Source: Perca fluviatilis (Eukaryota; Chordata; Actinopteri; Perciformes; Percidae). Taken from it: DNA of 64,000 nucleotides. The notes beneath the pieces are model-generated. The model saw only the letters and a list, made by a program, of their open reading frames with translations, searched no databases and was not told where the DNA came from. Shown one piece after another: positions 12,536-24,199 of the stretch. The number at the start of each line of letters is the position of its first letter. Within the stretch, counting starts at the first letter, position 1. The translations under genes were made by a program, and so were the position numbers. The DNA lies in contig NC_053114.1 in assembly GCF_010015445.1 (NCBI RefSeq), forward strand, positions 20,094,224 to 20,158,223. Reading direction: 5' to 3'.

Positions 12536-13021
12536 CCTAACTACACACATGTACAATTTTTTTTTGTGATTAACGCCTGCGCATTCTGTGATTTGGGGCT
12601 CCGGCCGTTCTATAGTTTGGGAAATCAGGAAGCGATACAGCATTAATGTCGTGGATGGCTAGCAGAACCTGTAAAGTGCTCTGTGATAACATCCAGGGGA
12701 TCACCAAAGGTTTTAAATGTTCAGAGATGGTGGGCGGACACTTTTAGGCATGTCAGTAATAGCTCTTTATAATGTGGTTGTCCTTTTTTGTTTTCTGGTG
12801 TCCTTACAACCTAAAACAGTGTAGACTATACGTCTGTTTGTTGATATATTCCAGGGTAAATTGTATGTCCGGGTTAAGTCATTCAGGCATGTCATTGCCA
12901 AAAAGCATGAAAATATACGGAGCGTCCACATCTACCCACGACACTATCAAAATGTTGTCAAAATATTGATGGTTAGATAAAACACAGGGGATATTTGTGG
13001 CCACAAAGTAACTTTTTCTGG
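12536..13021. other. Non-coding stretch
   Basis: No recognisable gene or repeat. It may include the LINE 3' UTR at its start, but no clear tail is seen. Confidence 0.4.
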
Positions 13022-13023
13022 GT

Positions 13024-13229
13024 ACATTACATTACATGTCACTTAGCTGACGCTTTGATCCAAAGTGACTTATAAGTGCTATATATTAGGGGTTGCACGC
13101 CTCTGGAGCAACTAGGGGTTAAGTGTTTTGCTCAGGGACACATTGGTTGATGTATCGCAGTGGGAATTGAACCTGGACCTCCCACACCAAAGGTATGGGT
13201 CACATCCACTGCGCCATCACCAACCGCCA
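13024..13229 (-). mobile_element. tRNA-derived SINE, minus strand
   Basis: Read on the minus strand, the head is tRNA-like: GGTGATGGCGCAGTGGATGT gives an A-box-like block, and GGTTCAATTCCCACTGCGAT gives a B box close to GGTTCRANTCC. These are internal RNA polymerase III promoter elements. The 3' part reads GTCACTTTGGATCAAAGCGT then CAGCTAAGTGACATGTAATG, the LINE-related tail found in fish SINEs, ending in ACATTACATT-type repeats. A clear target duplication is not seen. It is not a functional tRNA gene because the tRNA-like region continues into the tail and is degenerate. Confidence 0.8.
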
Positions 13230-15426
13230 CAGTTAATGTCAAACCCTGCAAACAGTTTCTCCTTTGCACTCCGGAAGAAGGGTGAGTGCTATCAGGATAA
13301 GGACCTCTTTCATCACAGCCCCTACCCACTAAGACAGAATAAAAACCCGGCACTTTTTGCACTTTTCTAAGTGATTTCGTACCAACCTCAAGTGATTTGT
13401 TTATTTATTGCTGTACTTTGTAATGTGTTTGTATGGGTGGTTTATTTTGTTTTTGGAGTGTTCTGTCTATGGCAAGCCCCCTGAAGAAAACATGTTGACC
13501 TTAAAATTAAACTTTTGTCATTTCTTAGATTGCCTTTGCAAGAAAGTAATGGCCCCAACACTGGGATTAACATCACAAAATTCAAATGCCACTTTCTTGA
13601 TACTGTATTGTTAGTAATGTAAATGGCCTGCATTTACACCATTCGCACACACATTCATACACTGGTGGCCAAGGTTGCCATACAAGGTGCCACCTGCTCG
13701 TGACACACATTCACCACCTGAGCCACATCTGCCCATATTAGTAACATTAGATTACCTATAACTGTATTCAATTGTAAACCATTTGTTTAGCCCTGGATTG
13801 CCAGATTTGATGGCATATACACATATTCATCCATCACCCTGACCATCACAGTATTTTAGTGTCTACCTCACATTACTTTTGGTAAGAAAGCGTACGTCAC
13901 ATTTTTTTTCAATGCATGTTGAGTATGTCTACACAGCAATATAATACCATGTTAATATGCCAGGCGTACTTTCATATTACATATACAGTAACTTATGTCT
14001 ATTTTTTTAAACTTTCATCCTATAATCATTCATTGATATGACATGTCTAAACTTGCCAATATATTTGTCACAGTGAGAAGCTTCTGGAGTTCTGCTATAC
14101 CTCCTGGAAGTCAGAGCATTTCATTATTTGAAACATTCATTGAAACAGCTTGCATACATAAACATATTGCTGCCTTAAATAATGCAATCCATCATGTTGA
14201 ACAGAACATGCATTGTAGTTTCCTAATATGAATATCATGCAGCTAATTCATCTGTTTAATGGGGACTATAATCACATTTTCCATTACTGCACACTGTTAC
14301 TTATGTTGGCAGTGAAGAGGCAAAACAAAATTTAAAGCAGAGTGGAGAATCGATACATGCAATGATCTTTTTTTCTTTTTTTACATTGAATTCTAACAGA
14401 ATGGGATTAATTCTGATGTGATTGTTGTAAAGGATAGTGAGTTTTATAGAAATCAGATTAGAAATGAAATGCTAAAATAGCATTTGGTAACTGTGGAACT
14501 TGAGGGGGCGGATGTTAGGCTTGTATATTCATTTCACGCTGTTTGCAAGTTTTATAAATCAGACAAAAAAGTCATCTGTGCATGCTATCACGTTAGTGCA
14601 TGGCCACCTTTTAAGTGGTGAAACTTCACATAGTAAAAATGCGTGACGCTTCAGTTTTTGTTTTTTCTTCCTCCAAACCCAGGTAGCAGGGTTTCCTCAG
14701 GCACCCAAAGCTGTGAAGCTCTCCACACACAAGGTGATAAGCAGTATCTATGCTGCAGCCAAACCTGCCTGAGCCTCAGTGGAGCTGAAAGTGAAATGTG
14801 AACAGCTTCCTCTACCCTCCTTTCCATCCCACTGCCCCCCTCCCTTATAACATAATTATTTCTGCTCTTTCTTCCTCTTTGCCCACACCTTTCCGCACAT
14901 TTGTCTCAGATTAAAACAGAAAATGTTTGCACGCTCTGCCGATGAGTCTGGCTGGAGATGTGACAATCTGAGGTTTGAACATCCTTTTTGTCATGTTCAT
15001 GCTATGGTGCTGAAATCAAATTGGATATCTATCCAAATGATGTAGGCCTATTGCCTGAACTTACAGTACTTCCACATTATAGAACTTCTCATTTGTAGGA
15101 ACAATGGTTATACTTGAGATGCATACAACTAGACAATCCATGGCAAAGACACAAAAACATCATCGCTAAGTGGATTTAAAGCTGATTTTCTCACGTTAGT
15201 TCTGGTAGTGTCTACGTGGTATTTGAAAACAATAAGAAATGGTATTATTATAAATATTACTAATGATCAAGCAAATAAGCATTAAAAAAGCTAAATATTA
15301 CAGTATCAAAAATCATGCATTTCCTATCACAAATTTCTGGTAGATTACTTTGCAATGTGAATGATGTATTTCTGTATTACATATACATTTAAATAGCATT
15401 TACTGGAGATATTAAATAACTTTCAG

Positions 15427-15461
<35 letters not shown>

Positions 15462-16875
15462 TTTTTTTTTTAAATGTTTGACTTTTTTAGTACTGCCAGA
15501 TTAAATCTGTCCAGTATTTATTGACTTAGCTCTTCATTAGTTCAATGCTATTTATGTTGCAATGTTTTCTGATTCATATTCACAATTTACAAACCAGTGC
15601 ATGAAATGTGGCTTCTGTCCTCATTTTTCTAATTTATCCACCAGATCTGCTCACAGTATCAGGATGTCAGACTCGCACTCTGATTATAGATTACCTTTTT
15701 GTAACATGCTTGAATAAACATTGTCTCCTTGTCTTCAATTCATTTTCATGCAGTGAAGATGCCACTTTTTTGTGCTAGTCCAGGCGACATGGAGGGCGCT
15801 TTTGCTGTGAATGAATATGGTCGACAGTTAAAAGGTTACAGTCATCAATTACGGTTAAGAGAAGGATGGTACATGGGAGGATGGAGTCTGAAATCCTGTT
15901 TTAAAGGGAAAGACTGTACAGCAGATGTCGAGGATTTAGGTCACCCCAGATTAAGATAAATGGTTGCCTCAGAGAGCAGAATCAGTTTCTCAGGCCCAGC
16001 CAGAATGCCATTTCAACATCTAAGCACACACACACACACACCCATACACACTTGTACACACACAGGGCCTGTAGTCAACAAACATGTTTTGCAGTCATCA
16101 TGTTGAGATTAATCTCTTTATTTTGTCTAGCTGTTAAAAAACAGTTGTGTGTTTTTTTTCTGTCCCTCTGCAAAGGTTACTGAAATGTCTTAACGGCTTG
16201 GTGCCTCACTTGAAGGAATTAGTTAGATGTTTCCATATTTAACCCATGCTCCATTTTCAGCATAATCAGTATTTTGCTGTAATGATTAACAAGTAATCAC
16301 TTAATCATGTATTACTAATAAGCCTCTTAGTTTACTGTCATGTGTACGATGGTGCATGAGTCTTTTGGGAAATGTCAGAGGCACATTTCCAAAGGCTCTG
16401 CTGTACAGTTACAGAACTGACCCTCTGGAAACCAAAGGACTGTCAACAAGGCCCTCCGAGGCCCATTAAAAGCATGCAAACATGGATCACTCTCTACGGT
16501 ATTTTTGCTGGAGCACAGCGGATGAAGGTCAGCGGATCAAAGGATTTTGGCTGACACTCCTTGGTTCCTGATGAGCCCCCTTGGGTTTCATTGATTAGCC
16601 AATAAGAGGCTGGGGCAACGACATTGAACAGATAAAAACAAAGTGACTTGTCTTGCTTCAGATGTAGAAAACTTATTTTCCATGTCCCATGAGACATGAA
16701 CGATCTTGGATTCTTTTCAGCAACATAAACTTAACTGACTTTGAGTACTGTCAGTGATCCTAACAGTCTGAAATGCGTTGATAAGTCCCTGACACACACA
16801 GACATGCTGTCATGTGTGTCCTTCTTTTGTGTCCTAGGACACTTTGTTGATCTCATGTTTATGTTGATTTTATTA
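13230..16875. other. Non-coding stretch with microsatellites
   Basis: Mostly unique AT-rich sequence with (AT)n at 15429-15457 and short CA runs near 16025-16060. The open frames (for example 15729-15959, 76 codons) have no recognisable domain. Confidence 0.5.
15429..15457. repeat. (AT)n microsatellite
   Basis: About 14 uninterrupted AT units. Confidence 0.95.
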
Positions 16876-18559
16876 GGGGTCCAAGCCCGAGGCTGGAAGA
16901 ATCGGCGGTAGCGAAGCTACGCCGTTCGCACAGCAGGGCTGTGGAACCCTATTGCTTTCCTAAGGTTTCTCATTATTCTTCCGCCGATAAAACACATTCT
17001 ACAACTATACCGTACATGGTGGGGGGGTGCCGTTTTCAGGACTGGTCCAGATCACTGCAAGGACCTCGGACAAAAAACTTCTGCCACTAGGTGGCGCTAT
17101 AGCAGAAAAAACGCGTTTGGCCTTATAACTCCCACACTGTAAACCCAACATTCAAAAACCATACATCTACGCGTTCACTGGATCCAGCTGAATCACGTGG
17201 TATAGGCCACGCCCATTTCCGCCTAGACTTTTATGCGTGAAAAATCGCGATTTATCGTAAACCTGCTTTTTTGTACTCCTCCTAGACCGTGCGACCGATC
17301 TGCATGTAACTTGGTACGTAGCCTCTCCAGACCGACCTGACAAAAAGTTGACAAAAGAATTTTTGTCGGATGAAAATTTCGCACAACCAAATTTGTGTAG
17401 CTAGCTACGAAGACACAAACATTGCCATATCTCGGCTAAAATAAATGGTATCATCGCGAATCTTTAGAATCTTGTTTGGCATTACCCTCTAAGGCTCCCC
17501 AACCAGTTTCACGAAAATTGGCCACTAGGGGGCGCTACAAGTATAAAAAGTGTATATCTCATGAACGGCTCATCCGATTTTTACGAAATTTTGAGTGTAC
17601 CATCTCGGCCCACTCCTGAGGCCACGCCTACAGTGGGGTACTGATTCGTCAAAGTGAGCGTGGCCTATGGGACCCAGGTTTGGATTCACCTCTTACACTA
17701 ATGTGAGCAACTTAAAATTTACAGCGTAGATGGACAATGGGTCATGGACCTTACCTACCAAAAATTACGTAAAACGTGTTTTTGCCTATAACTCCCACAT
17801 TCTACATCGCAGATTAGAAGCCCTTATATGCCCGTGTTCCTTGCATCCATCTGAGTCTGATGACATAGGCCGCGGCCATCTGTGCTAAGTAGTTTTTTCG
17901 CAATATCGCGCAATGCGCAAAACCAACATTTCAAACTCGTCCTAGGCCGTGTGAGGTATTGGTACGAAACTTGGCAGGTAGCATCTCCATACGGACCTGA
18001 CCTAAAGTTATCAAAAGAATTTTGCTACGTTACACCATTCGCAATTTACAAGCAAACTAATTTTCGTAGCTAGCCACAAAACGCGAACGTTAGCAAATCT
18101 CGGCCAAATTAAATTAAATTATCTCGGCCTCCCTACCAAATTTGGTGAAAATCGGCCATTAGGGTCGCTATAATGAACGTAGAGGCCTTTTGGCAAATAA
18201 GTCAATGCATTTAAATGGGAATAATTTGCAATGAAATATCTCTGCTGCAGTAAATGCTATCATCACAAAACTTGAGATTATTGTTGGACACCAGATTTGG
18301 TGATGATCGCCCTTTAGGGGGTACTATAATTGAGGTAGAAGTGTTTTGGCCTTTTATGTGATGAAGAGGAAATTTGCAATTGCAATTCACTACAGACTTG
18401 GCTCAAATTTCACTACAGACTTGGTCAAATTTCCTGACTTTTGCCTCGCCGCCATCGTGCTTTGGGTTCTCCTTTCGCGGGCTCCACTTTTGTGGGCTCT
18501 TAGCGTCGTCAGGGGCAACTCGCGCCAGGGGGGACTGGCGCCGGGGAGGCTTGGACCCC
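16876..18559. mobile_element. Unclassified DNA element with inverted ends and internal duplication
   Basis: GGGGTCCAAGC at 16876-16886 is matched by its reverse complement GCTTGGACCCC at 18549-18559, an 11-bp inverted pair bounding about 1.7 kb. I recognise the opening (GGGGTCCAAGCCCGAGGCTG) and phrases such as GGCCACTAGGGGGCGCTACA as a high-copy fish repeat of uncertain superfamily. Two internal modules, about 17120-17545 and 17790-18180, are diverged copies of each other about 665 bp apart. Shared blocks include TATAACTCCCACA, AACTTGG, GCATCTCCA/GCCTCTCCA, GACCTGAC and TCAAAAGAATTTT. There is no transposase frame. The borders may extend a few bases outward. Confidence 0.65.
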
Positions 18560-18611
18560 GTTCATAACTGCTTGCAGTTCTAGTTTCATGTGATTTTAGA
18601 ATGTTTTTTTT

Positions 18612-18696
18612 CTGTTACATGTTGTGAAGCAACAGATTGTAGCACTATGTCCAAGACAAATTTCTCCTTGGGGACAATAAAGTGTATTCTATTCTA
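18612..18696 (+). mobile_element. LINE 3' tail with TATTCTATTCTA end
   Basis: AGCACTATGTCCAAGACAAA (18641-18660), then TTTCTCCTTGGGGACAATAA and AGTGTATTCTATTCTA, match the 3' UTR of Rex/L2-like fish non-LTR elements, which end in short tandem repeats rather than poly(A). Only the tail is present. It lies immediately next to the right end of the 16876-18559 element and before a CA microsatellite. Confidence 0.65.
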
Positions 18697-18730
18697 GACA
18701 CACACACACACACACACACCCACACACACA
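18697..18730. repeat. CA microsatellite
   Basis: (CA)n with one CC interruption near 18720. Confidence 0.95.
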
Positions 18731-19335
18731 AACTTTATGCCATTAGTTGCAAAATATTATGAACCAGGTCTTCAAAAAACTAGCAGCTGTGATTACAAAA
18801 AACCTTGTATGACATCATGCTCTATTGGCCGAATGTGTGCCTTTGAAATACTATACTATCTCACTTACACTGCTCTCCCCCAAATAAAATGTGTTTGATT
18901 GAATAGGGACCCCTTTCATAATCCCACAAGTGTTTTTAATTAAGTCATTAATTAGGGAGATATACTCCAGAGGTACAACTGGGAGTGGATTTCTGATAAT
19001 TGTGGATGAAATTAGTGAGTGTTTTGTGTGTGACAAAGGAAGTGAGAACATTCAAGTGGAGCTTTGGTGTACTACTGGAATGGAAAACTGTAAAAATTCC
19101 GTCTTTGGGGCAGAGGGCATTGGTTATCTCTACTGACATTTTTTGTAAATACTTAAGATAATCAAGTTTTAAAAGTTGGCTACAGAAACACAGTAAATAT
19201 ACATCCCAACAGATTCAACCAGAATGGAAGAGAACCTATTCCTGATATATGGTGTTTTGTCCATGCCTAAGCATGTTTGGATGAATGGCAATCTGACACA
19301 AATCCCAATGTAAAGACATAATCTTGTTGGTGCCT
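18731..19335. other. Non-coding stretch
   Basis: Overlapping open frames occur on both strands at 18851-19139, but none shows a domain or a plausible exon context. Confidence 0.45.
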
Positions 19336-19848
19336 GTTATTCCCAGAGGTGGGTAGAGTAGCCAAAAAATTTACTCAAGTAAAAGTACTGTTACTTCAGA
19401 ATAATATGACTCAAGTAAAAGTAAAAAGTAGTCATCCAAATAATTACTTGAGTAAGAGTAAAAAAGTACTTGGTGAAAAAACTACTCAAGTACTGAGTAA
19501 CTGTTGAGTAACGTCTGGTTTATTTTTTAACACAAGCATTCAATCAGACACACAAAAATACAAAATAATCATATTTAGGCAAATTATAGTTAATCCAGTC
19601 AATTAAATAAATTAAAATAAATTAATTAATTACAAAATAGCCTAAATTAAAATAATCCAGGTAAATTCAAGTACTTAAAAAATTAAATCAATAAAATAAT
19701 AATAATACATAAAAAAAAGCATAAGTAACACAAATTTCCAAACTTTTATACTTTTTTTTACCAGGCTCTGCAGGCAGAACTAGAACAAGGTCATGTAGCT
19801 GCTGTTTGGCACTTTTACTAAGGTAACCATGCTTTCATTATGAGGCCA

Positions 19849-20100
19849 GAGGCCTGTACTACGAAGCAAGATTTGGCGTTAATGAGGTAACTTCAGGTTC
19901 ACCAGGGTTTTCTGTATCACGAAGGTGGATCACTTGATACCGGGTTCAATCGCCGTGGTAACTTATGCTGGACGCCTAACCTGGTCGGGAGCAGGTTAAG
20001 TTGGAGATCAGAGATCAACCGGTGTAAAAGCACCGCCTACTGACCAATCAATACTCGATTGATAACGGCGATCACCGTTCTTAGAAGATCAGGCGGAGCT
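19849..20100 (+). mobile_element. PIF/Harbinger-like terminus nested in the hAT element
   Basis: AGGCCTGTACTACGAAGCAA (from 19849), then GGTAACTTCAGGTTCACCAG and GTATCACGAAGGTGGATCAC, resemble the GGCCTGTACTACGAAGC ends of fish Harbinger-type elements. I could not locate a matching inverted terminus, so the right border is unknown and this is a partial copy. Confidence 0.4.
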
Positions 20101-20106
20101 CGGTGC

Positions 20107-20108
<2 letters not shown>

Positions 20109-20140
<32 letters not shown>
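20109..20140. repeat. (GA)16 microsatellite
   Basis: Uninterrupted GA run inside the 19344-21241 hAT element. Confidence 0.97.
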
Positions 20141-20144
<4 letters not shown>

Positions 20145-20314
20145 GCGCTCATACAAAAAACATTTAGAGACCGACAACCCTGTTAACATTTCCTGATGGG
20201 TATATTTATATTACATATCGGCTATTTCTCGGCTTCTTGAGCCGTGTGTAATGCGCACAGCGGTTTGAATTATGTTTTTTATATTTTTTATTTGGTCTCA
20301 CGATCGCTTCCACT

Positions 20315-20385
20315 GCCAGGGTGATTATTATTATACTATTATTTCAGTTGCACTGAAATAATAGTATAATAATAATCACCCTGGC
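20315..20385. repeat. Perfect palindrome with 34-bp arms
   Basis: The arm at 20315-20348 (starting GCCAGGGTGATTATT, ending TTTCAGT) is the exact reverse complement of 20352-20385. A 3-nt loop, TGC, separates them. The right arm is followed by a second partial CACCCTGGC. No mismatches are present. Confidence 0.97.
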
Positions 20386-21249
20386 ACCCTGGCTAAAGCA
20401 ACGGCAGTTTATGGAAAGTACAAGTGTAATTATGGTCAGATCTTGTGCCTGACTAATGGGGATAAGTGATATTGATAAGCGTTGTGATGTAGGCATCTAC
20501 AGCGTCAGTTTTTTTTTTTTTGCCAGCTGTCCACCTGTTTTAGGAAGCAGAGACTGTATTGCGTTTTGCCTGTAAAACCGTGTCTGTGTTCTTCATATAA
20601 TGTAGAATTATAATTTGCTCTTCTTATGTAAAATATGTGGTCATGTTGTGCAAACATCGCCTCTGTAATGTGAACACGCACCGCTAGATTGGGAAACCCT
20701 GATGGTTGATTGAACTAGTTGTTAACCACCATCGTGACACCGGACCGGGACCGCGGTTGTTAGGTTAGGTGAAGCCGGGTAATAAATAATAAATCCAGGA
20801 CATGTTGATCTGGCCTCTGCCGACGGTTGATTCTGGCATTTTTGTTTTGCTGCGGCTGTAAAGCTAACCCGTCCCACCGCTGAGATTGAGTATGGTCACG
20901 TGAGGAGACTGCACAACTACGTTTGATTGGTGAAACACAGTCACGTGGTAGAGCCTTTAGCGAAAGTCTCTCTCTCTCTGTCAAAATAAAACATTAAAAT
21001 GAGGCGAACGCGGGGGGATAAAAACAATGACGCGTAGAATACCAAAGAGGTAAAAAGAAAAGTAACAAGCTCGTTGTAGCCTAATGTAGCGGAGTAAGAG
21101 TACAGTTTCTTTTTCACAAATCTACTCAAGTAAAAGTAAAAAGTATAGTGATTTAAAACTACTCCTAGAAGTATAATTTTTTCAAAAACTTACTCAAGTA
21201 AATGTAACGGAGTAAATGTAACTCGTTACTACCCACCTCTGGTTATTCC

Positions 21250-22390
21250 AATAAGGTATGTATGCCTGAACATTGATACATCAAAACTTGGTACAATTCA
21301 GCAAGCCAGCATGGTTTAAGGACTTGCCAAATAAGGTAAAACAATTTCTGTATCGTGTTCCTACCGCAGGAGAGAAAGACACAGTAGATGGGATGAGAGA
21401 AATGAGAAGGCAGGAAAGACGTGTGGGGAGAGAGAGACTGGGCGGAAACATTGTATTGTAACAGAGCAGCATGTTAATGACTGTGTTCCCAAGGCTGCTG
21501 GATTCTGCACTGAAACATGAAAATAAGCACTAGCTTTGACATCTGGGAATCACTGTTCTCAGAATGTATAATCCTCAAGTGAGATTAGCATCAAGGAATG
21601 GATGCAAAACATTTTCGCTATGTGTGAACGTGCACAATGCATTTTGGGCAACATTCTCATCAACATTGGTCAAAATGAGGCCCTTGGGCATTGTTTGAGA
21701 TATAATGAGGATGAGGCACTGCACATCACAATACACTGAAGCCTGTCCTCAAAGTTTCCCATGTCTTTTAACTGGTTCATGCATATTTTAAGGTGTAAAG
21801 ATGGAATCGGGAACATTCTTAGAGATTTTTAGTTGCCATACAAAGTAAGAGGCAAGATTTGTTTACTAATAAGAAGAGACTTACTTAAAATGATGAGTAA
21901 ATGGAGGTTTACAAAATGGCTCAACGTTTTCAAAAGGGTTGTAAAACCGATGCCAAGGTGGGTAGAAGGGCTTTACACTATTGGTATTTGTTACTTTCAT
22001 TTTTTAGTATCAGCTTTCTGCTGACATTATTTTTGAAATCCTCAAAACCAGATGGATGTGACCAGGTTTGCATTATGATTGTAATTCATTGAAAGACAAA
22101 ACAACAATATTTATGGAATGTAAGGAGGTGGACAAAGTGCGGAAAAAAGTAAGACGGATGCAATTTCGAATTGCCTACAACCACAGCAATTTTCATAAAT
22201 CCATCCTTTGGGATTAAAGCTGTGTTAATTGATTTTTTTGTGCCCTTTGGGGCTATAACAACTCCTCAACAGGCTAACAATCACACAACTCTTATACTAC
22301 TCTCATATCATCCTCTTACAAAAGTATTATTATTATAATAATTAGGGCTAATGTATTATCAAACTAATTCCTACAGCAAGATGGAGCAAC
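21250..22390. other. Non-coding stretch
   Basis: Unique-looking sequence. Short frames on both strands (for example 21273-21472, 21833-22092) lack domains. Confidence 0.45.
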
Positions 22391-22754
22391 AAATGTTGCC
22401 AGATTGGGCGGTTTTCTGCCCAGTTGGGCTACTTTTCATTTAATTGGGTTGTAAAAATCTGTGCTACTTTTTGTCAGTTGTGGGTGGTGTCTAACTATGA
22501 AACTATATTTCAATAAATTGGCCTCTCCTCTCGTTTTAATTGAGATTGACGGATAACTGATGACCGTTAAAAACAAATGTCATTTCGGTTTATCACAACT
22601 AGGGTGAACAGTTTTTCTTCTGTTCAAATTGTAATTCCATCATAGCTCTGTAATAAAAGACTTGTAAAAGTTCAGAGAGTCGGGCTACTTTTTTTGATTG
22701 GGCGGATTCTGGCTCTGATGATGCTGTTTTTGTCAGTCGAATGTGGCAACACTG
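22391..22754. mobile_element. Short hAT-like inverted-end element
   Basis: The left end AAATGTTGCCAGATTGGGCG pairs with the right end GGCAACACTG, whose reverse complement is CAGTGTTGCC. GTTGGGCTACTTTT-type blocks recur inside. A sister fragment, GTGTTGCCAGATTGGGTG, lies at about 55270. No target duplication could be seen. There is no coding capacity. Confidence 0.45.
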
Positions 22755-23668
22755 CTGGCTACCTGACAAAGTCCAAGATCCATTCTCTTTTGGTTCTGCT
22801 TTGGTCACCGGCAACCATCCACGAAAATCTTCTGTGCTTGTGCTATGAATCTTTCCCCTTTATTTGGAGAGCGTCTGGATAGGACCCACAGACTGATAAT
22901 ATGACAAGAAGAGAAACCACTTAACAAGTCAGTCTCTCAGTAGTAGTGTACTTATACAATTTAAGAAATAGGCATCAAAGAGTACAGTATGTCTCACTCT
23001 GTCTCATGTCTAACTCTGGGTCAGTCTTAAAAATACTACTGTCATACTGCATAACAAATGTGAAGAAAGAATTAAAGCAAATGCATAGCATATTGCCAAT
23101 AAAAGCGTAAAAAGTGTTAAATTATATATCCTCAACAAAATGATGAGTCTTCATACGATTGACACATTGGAAATAACTTCCTACACTGTAAGCTCTGATT
23201 TCAGTCAAGCTGATGGTTGTTGAAACCTACCTACTACAGTAGCTTGTAGTGCAAGTGAAAATAATAATGAATGGAAGGTGGAAGAAGCTGTGAGGACGTG
23301 AAGAATAATTATCTCACATGATCTCAGTTTGTAGCAGAAATTTCAATATGGCATGAGGGTCAATTTAATGAGCAGAGGCACTAACTTGCAGCTTGTCAGC
23401 TGCCTCCTTATAACTATCATAGCTGCTCCTGCCACATTTGGATGGCAGAGGTAGAATAAATTGATGTTTTCCTCACTATTACTGTCTGTGGAAACAAGGA
23501 ACTGCCAAGCAGGTAATATCTGCTGGTGTGCATTGAAACTTTCGTCATCGGTCAACCTTAGGAGGGACGGAGCTGCCACGCTTCTCCCCAGTGTTTTGTG
23601 CCTCTGGCAATCAAGACTGATACCGCTATGACAAAGGTGAGTTTATTTCCTATATACATTGTCCTACG
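22755..23668. other. Non-coding stretch
   Basis: No repeat or gene recognised. Short open frames only. Confidence 0.45.
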
Positions 23669-24150
23669 GAAGGGGTGAGCAATTCATTGTCCCAAGGGGC
23701 CACATGAGAAACAGGGACTGTTGTGGAGGGCCGGACCAATAGGCTAAACTCAGTTCTGCTTAATATTAATTTTATGTCAGGCGGCACGTTCTCAAACGTC
23801 TCTTTTTTCTCTGGGCATATTAGCGCAGCAGAGTCCACCAAACACTCTATAATAAACTTTGTGGGATGTCACGAAGCTGATCTTGACGTTTGGTAAAAAA
23901 GCCTTGTTTCTTTTGCAGCTTAACTAGCAAAGCTTCACATGTCCGTGCTCGCTCTGCATCAGTCAAGTTGGATTTCCCTGCGTGTTTAGTATTGTATTGG
24001 CGATTCAAATTATAACCCTTTAACACAGCGATCTGTTCTCCTGAAACTAAGCACACGGCTTTACCTTTGACTTCAGTAAATAAATACTTAGAAGTCCATA
24101 TTTGGATAAAAACTCGGCACTCTGTATCGACCTCTTTCTTTCCCATGAGC
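23669..24150 (-). pseudogene. hAT transposase relic: BED-type finger N-terminus, internally deleted
   Basis: On the minus strand, a 99-codon frame (24146-23847) contains IWTSKYLFTEVKGKAVCLVS, then GEQIAVLKGYNLNRQYNTKH and LTDAERARTCEALLVKLQKK. This closely resembles the BED-finger N-terminus of the GTF2IRD2/ZBED-related (Charlie8-like) hAT transposases. From the family I expect CxxC and HxxxxH zinc ligands. Here they read CLVS and QYNTKH, so one Cys and one His are lost. After a stop and frameshift, a second frame (from 23841) reads VDSAALICPEKKETFENVPP, the next conserved block. The sequence then jumps to a hAT-like terminal region (23669-23790, GGGTGAGCAATTCATTGTCC on the plus strand). The RNase H-like catalytic domain is absent. 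This is a dead internal-deletion derivative. Confidence 0.82.
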
Positions 24151-24199
24151 TGACATTTTTGAGGGCTAACAGCTCATTGACATCTCCCGCTCAGTTCGC

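Larger units (their letters stand above)
19344..21241. mobile_element. hAT element, 1.9 kb, with perfect 8-bp target duplication
   Basis: The left end CAGAGGTGGGTAG and right end CTACCCACCTCTG are perfect inverted repeats. Both flanks carry GTTATTCC (19336-19343 and 21242-21249). Subterminal regions are packed with TACTCAAGTAAAAGTA motifs (19372-19510 on the left, 21120-21230 on the right), a layout expected for hAT transposase binding. No transposase frame remains. The interior has acquired a fragment resembling a PIF/Harbinger end (19849 onward), a (GA)16 run and a perfect palindrome (20315-20385). Perfect termini and duplication point to a well-preserved insertion. Confidence 0.92.

Noticed and set aside
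13140..13229. Possible functional tRNA gene on the minus strand
   Set aside because: A and B boxes are present, but the tRNA-like region runs directly into a LINE-related tail and is degenerate, so it is a SINE head.
13128..13370. Frames on both strands of 76-80 codons
   Set aside because: They overlie the minus-strand tRNA-derived SINE. The phrases come from its tRNA-like head.
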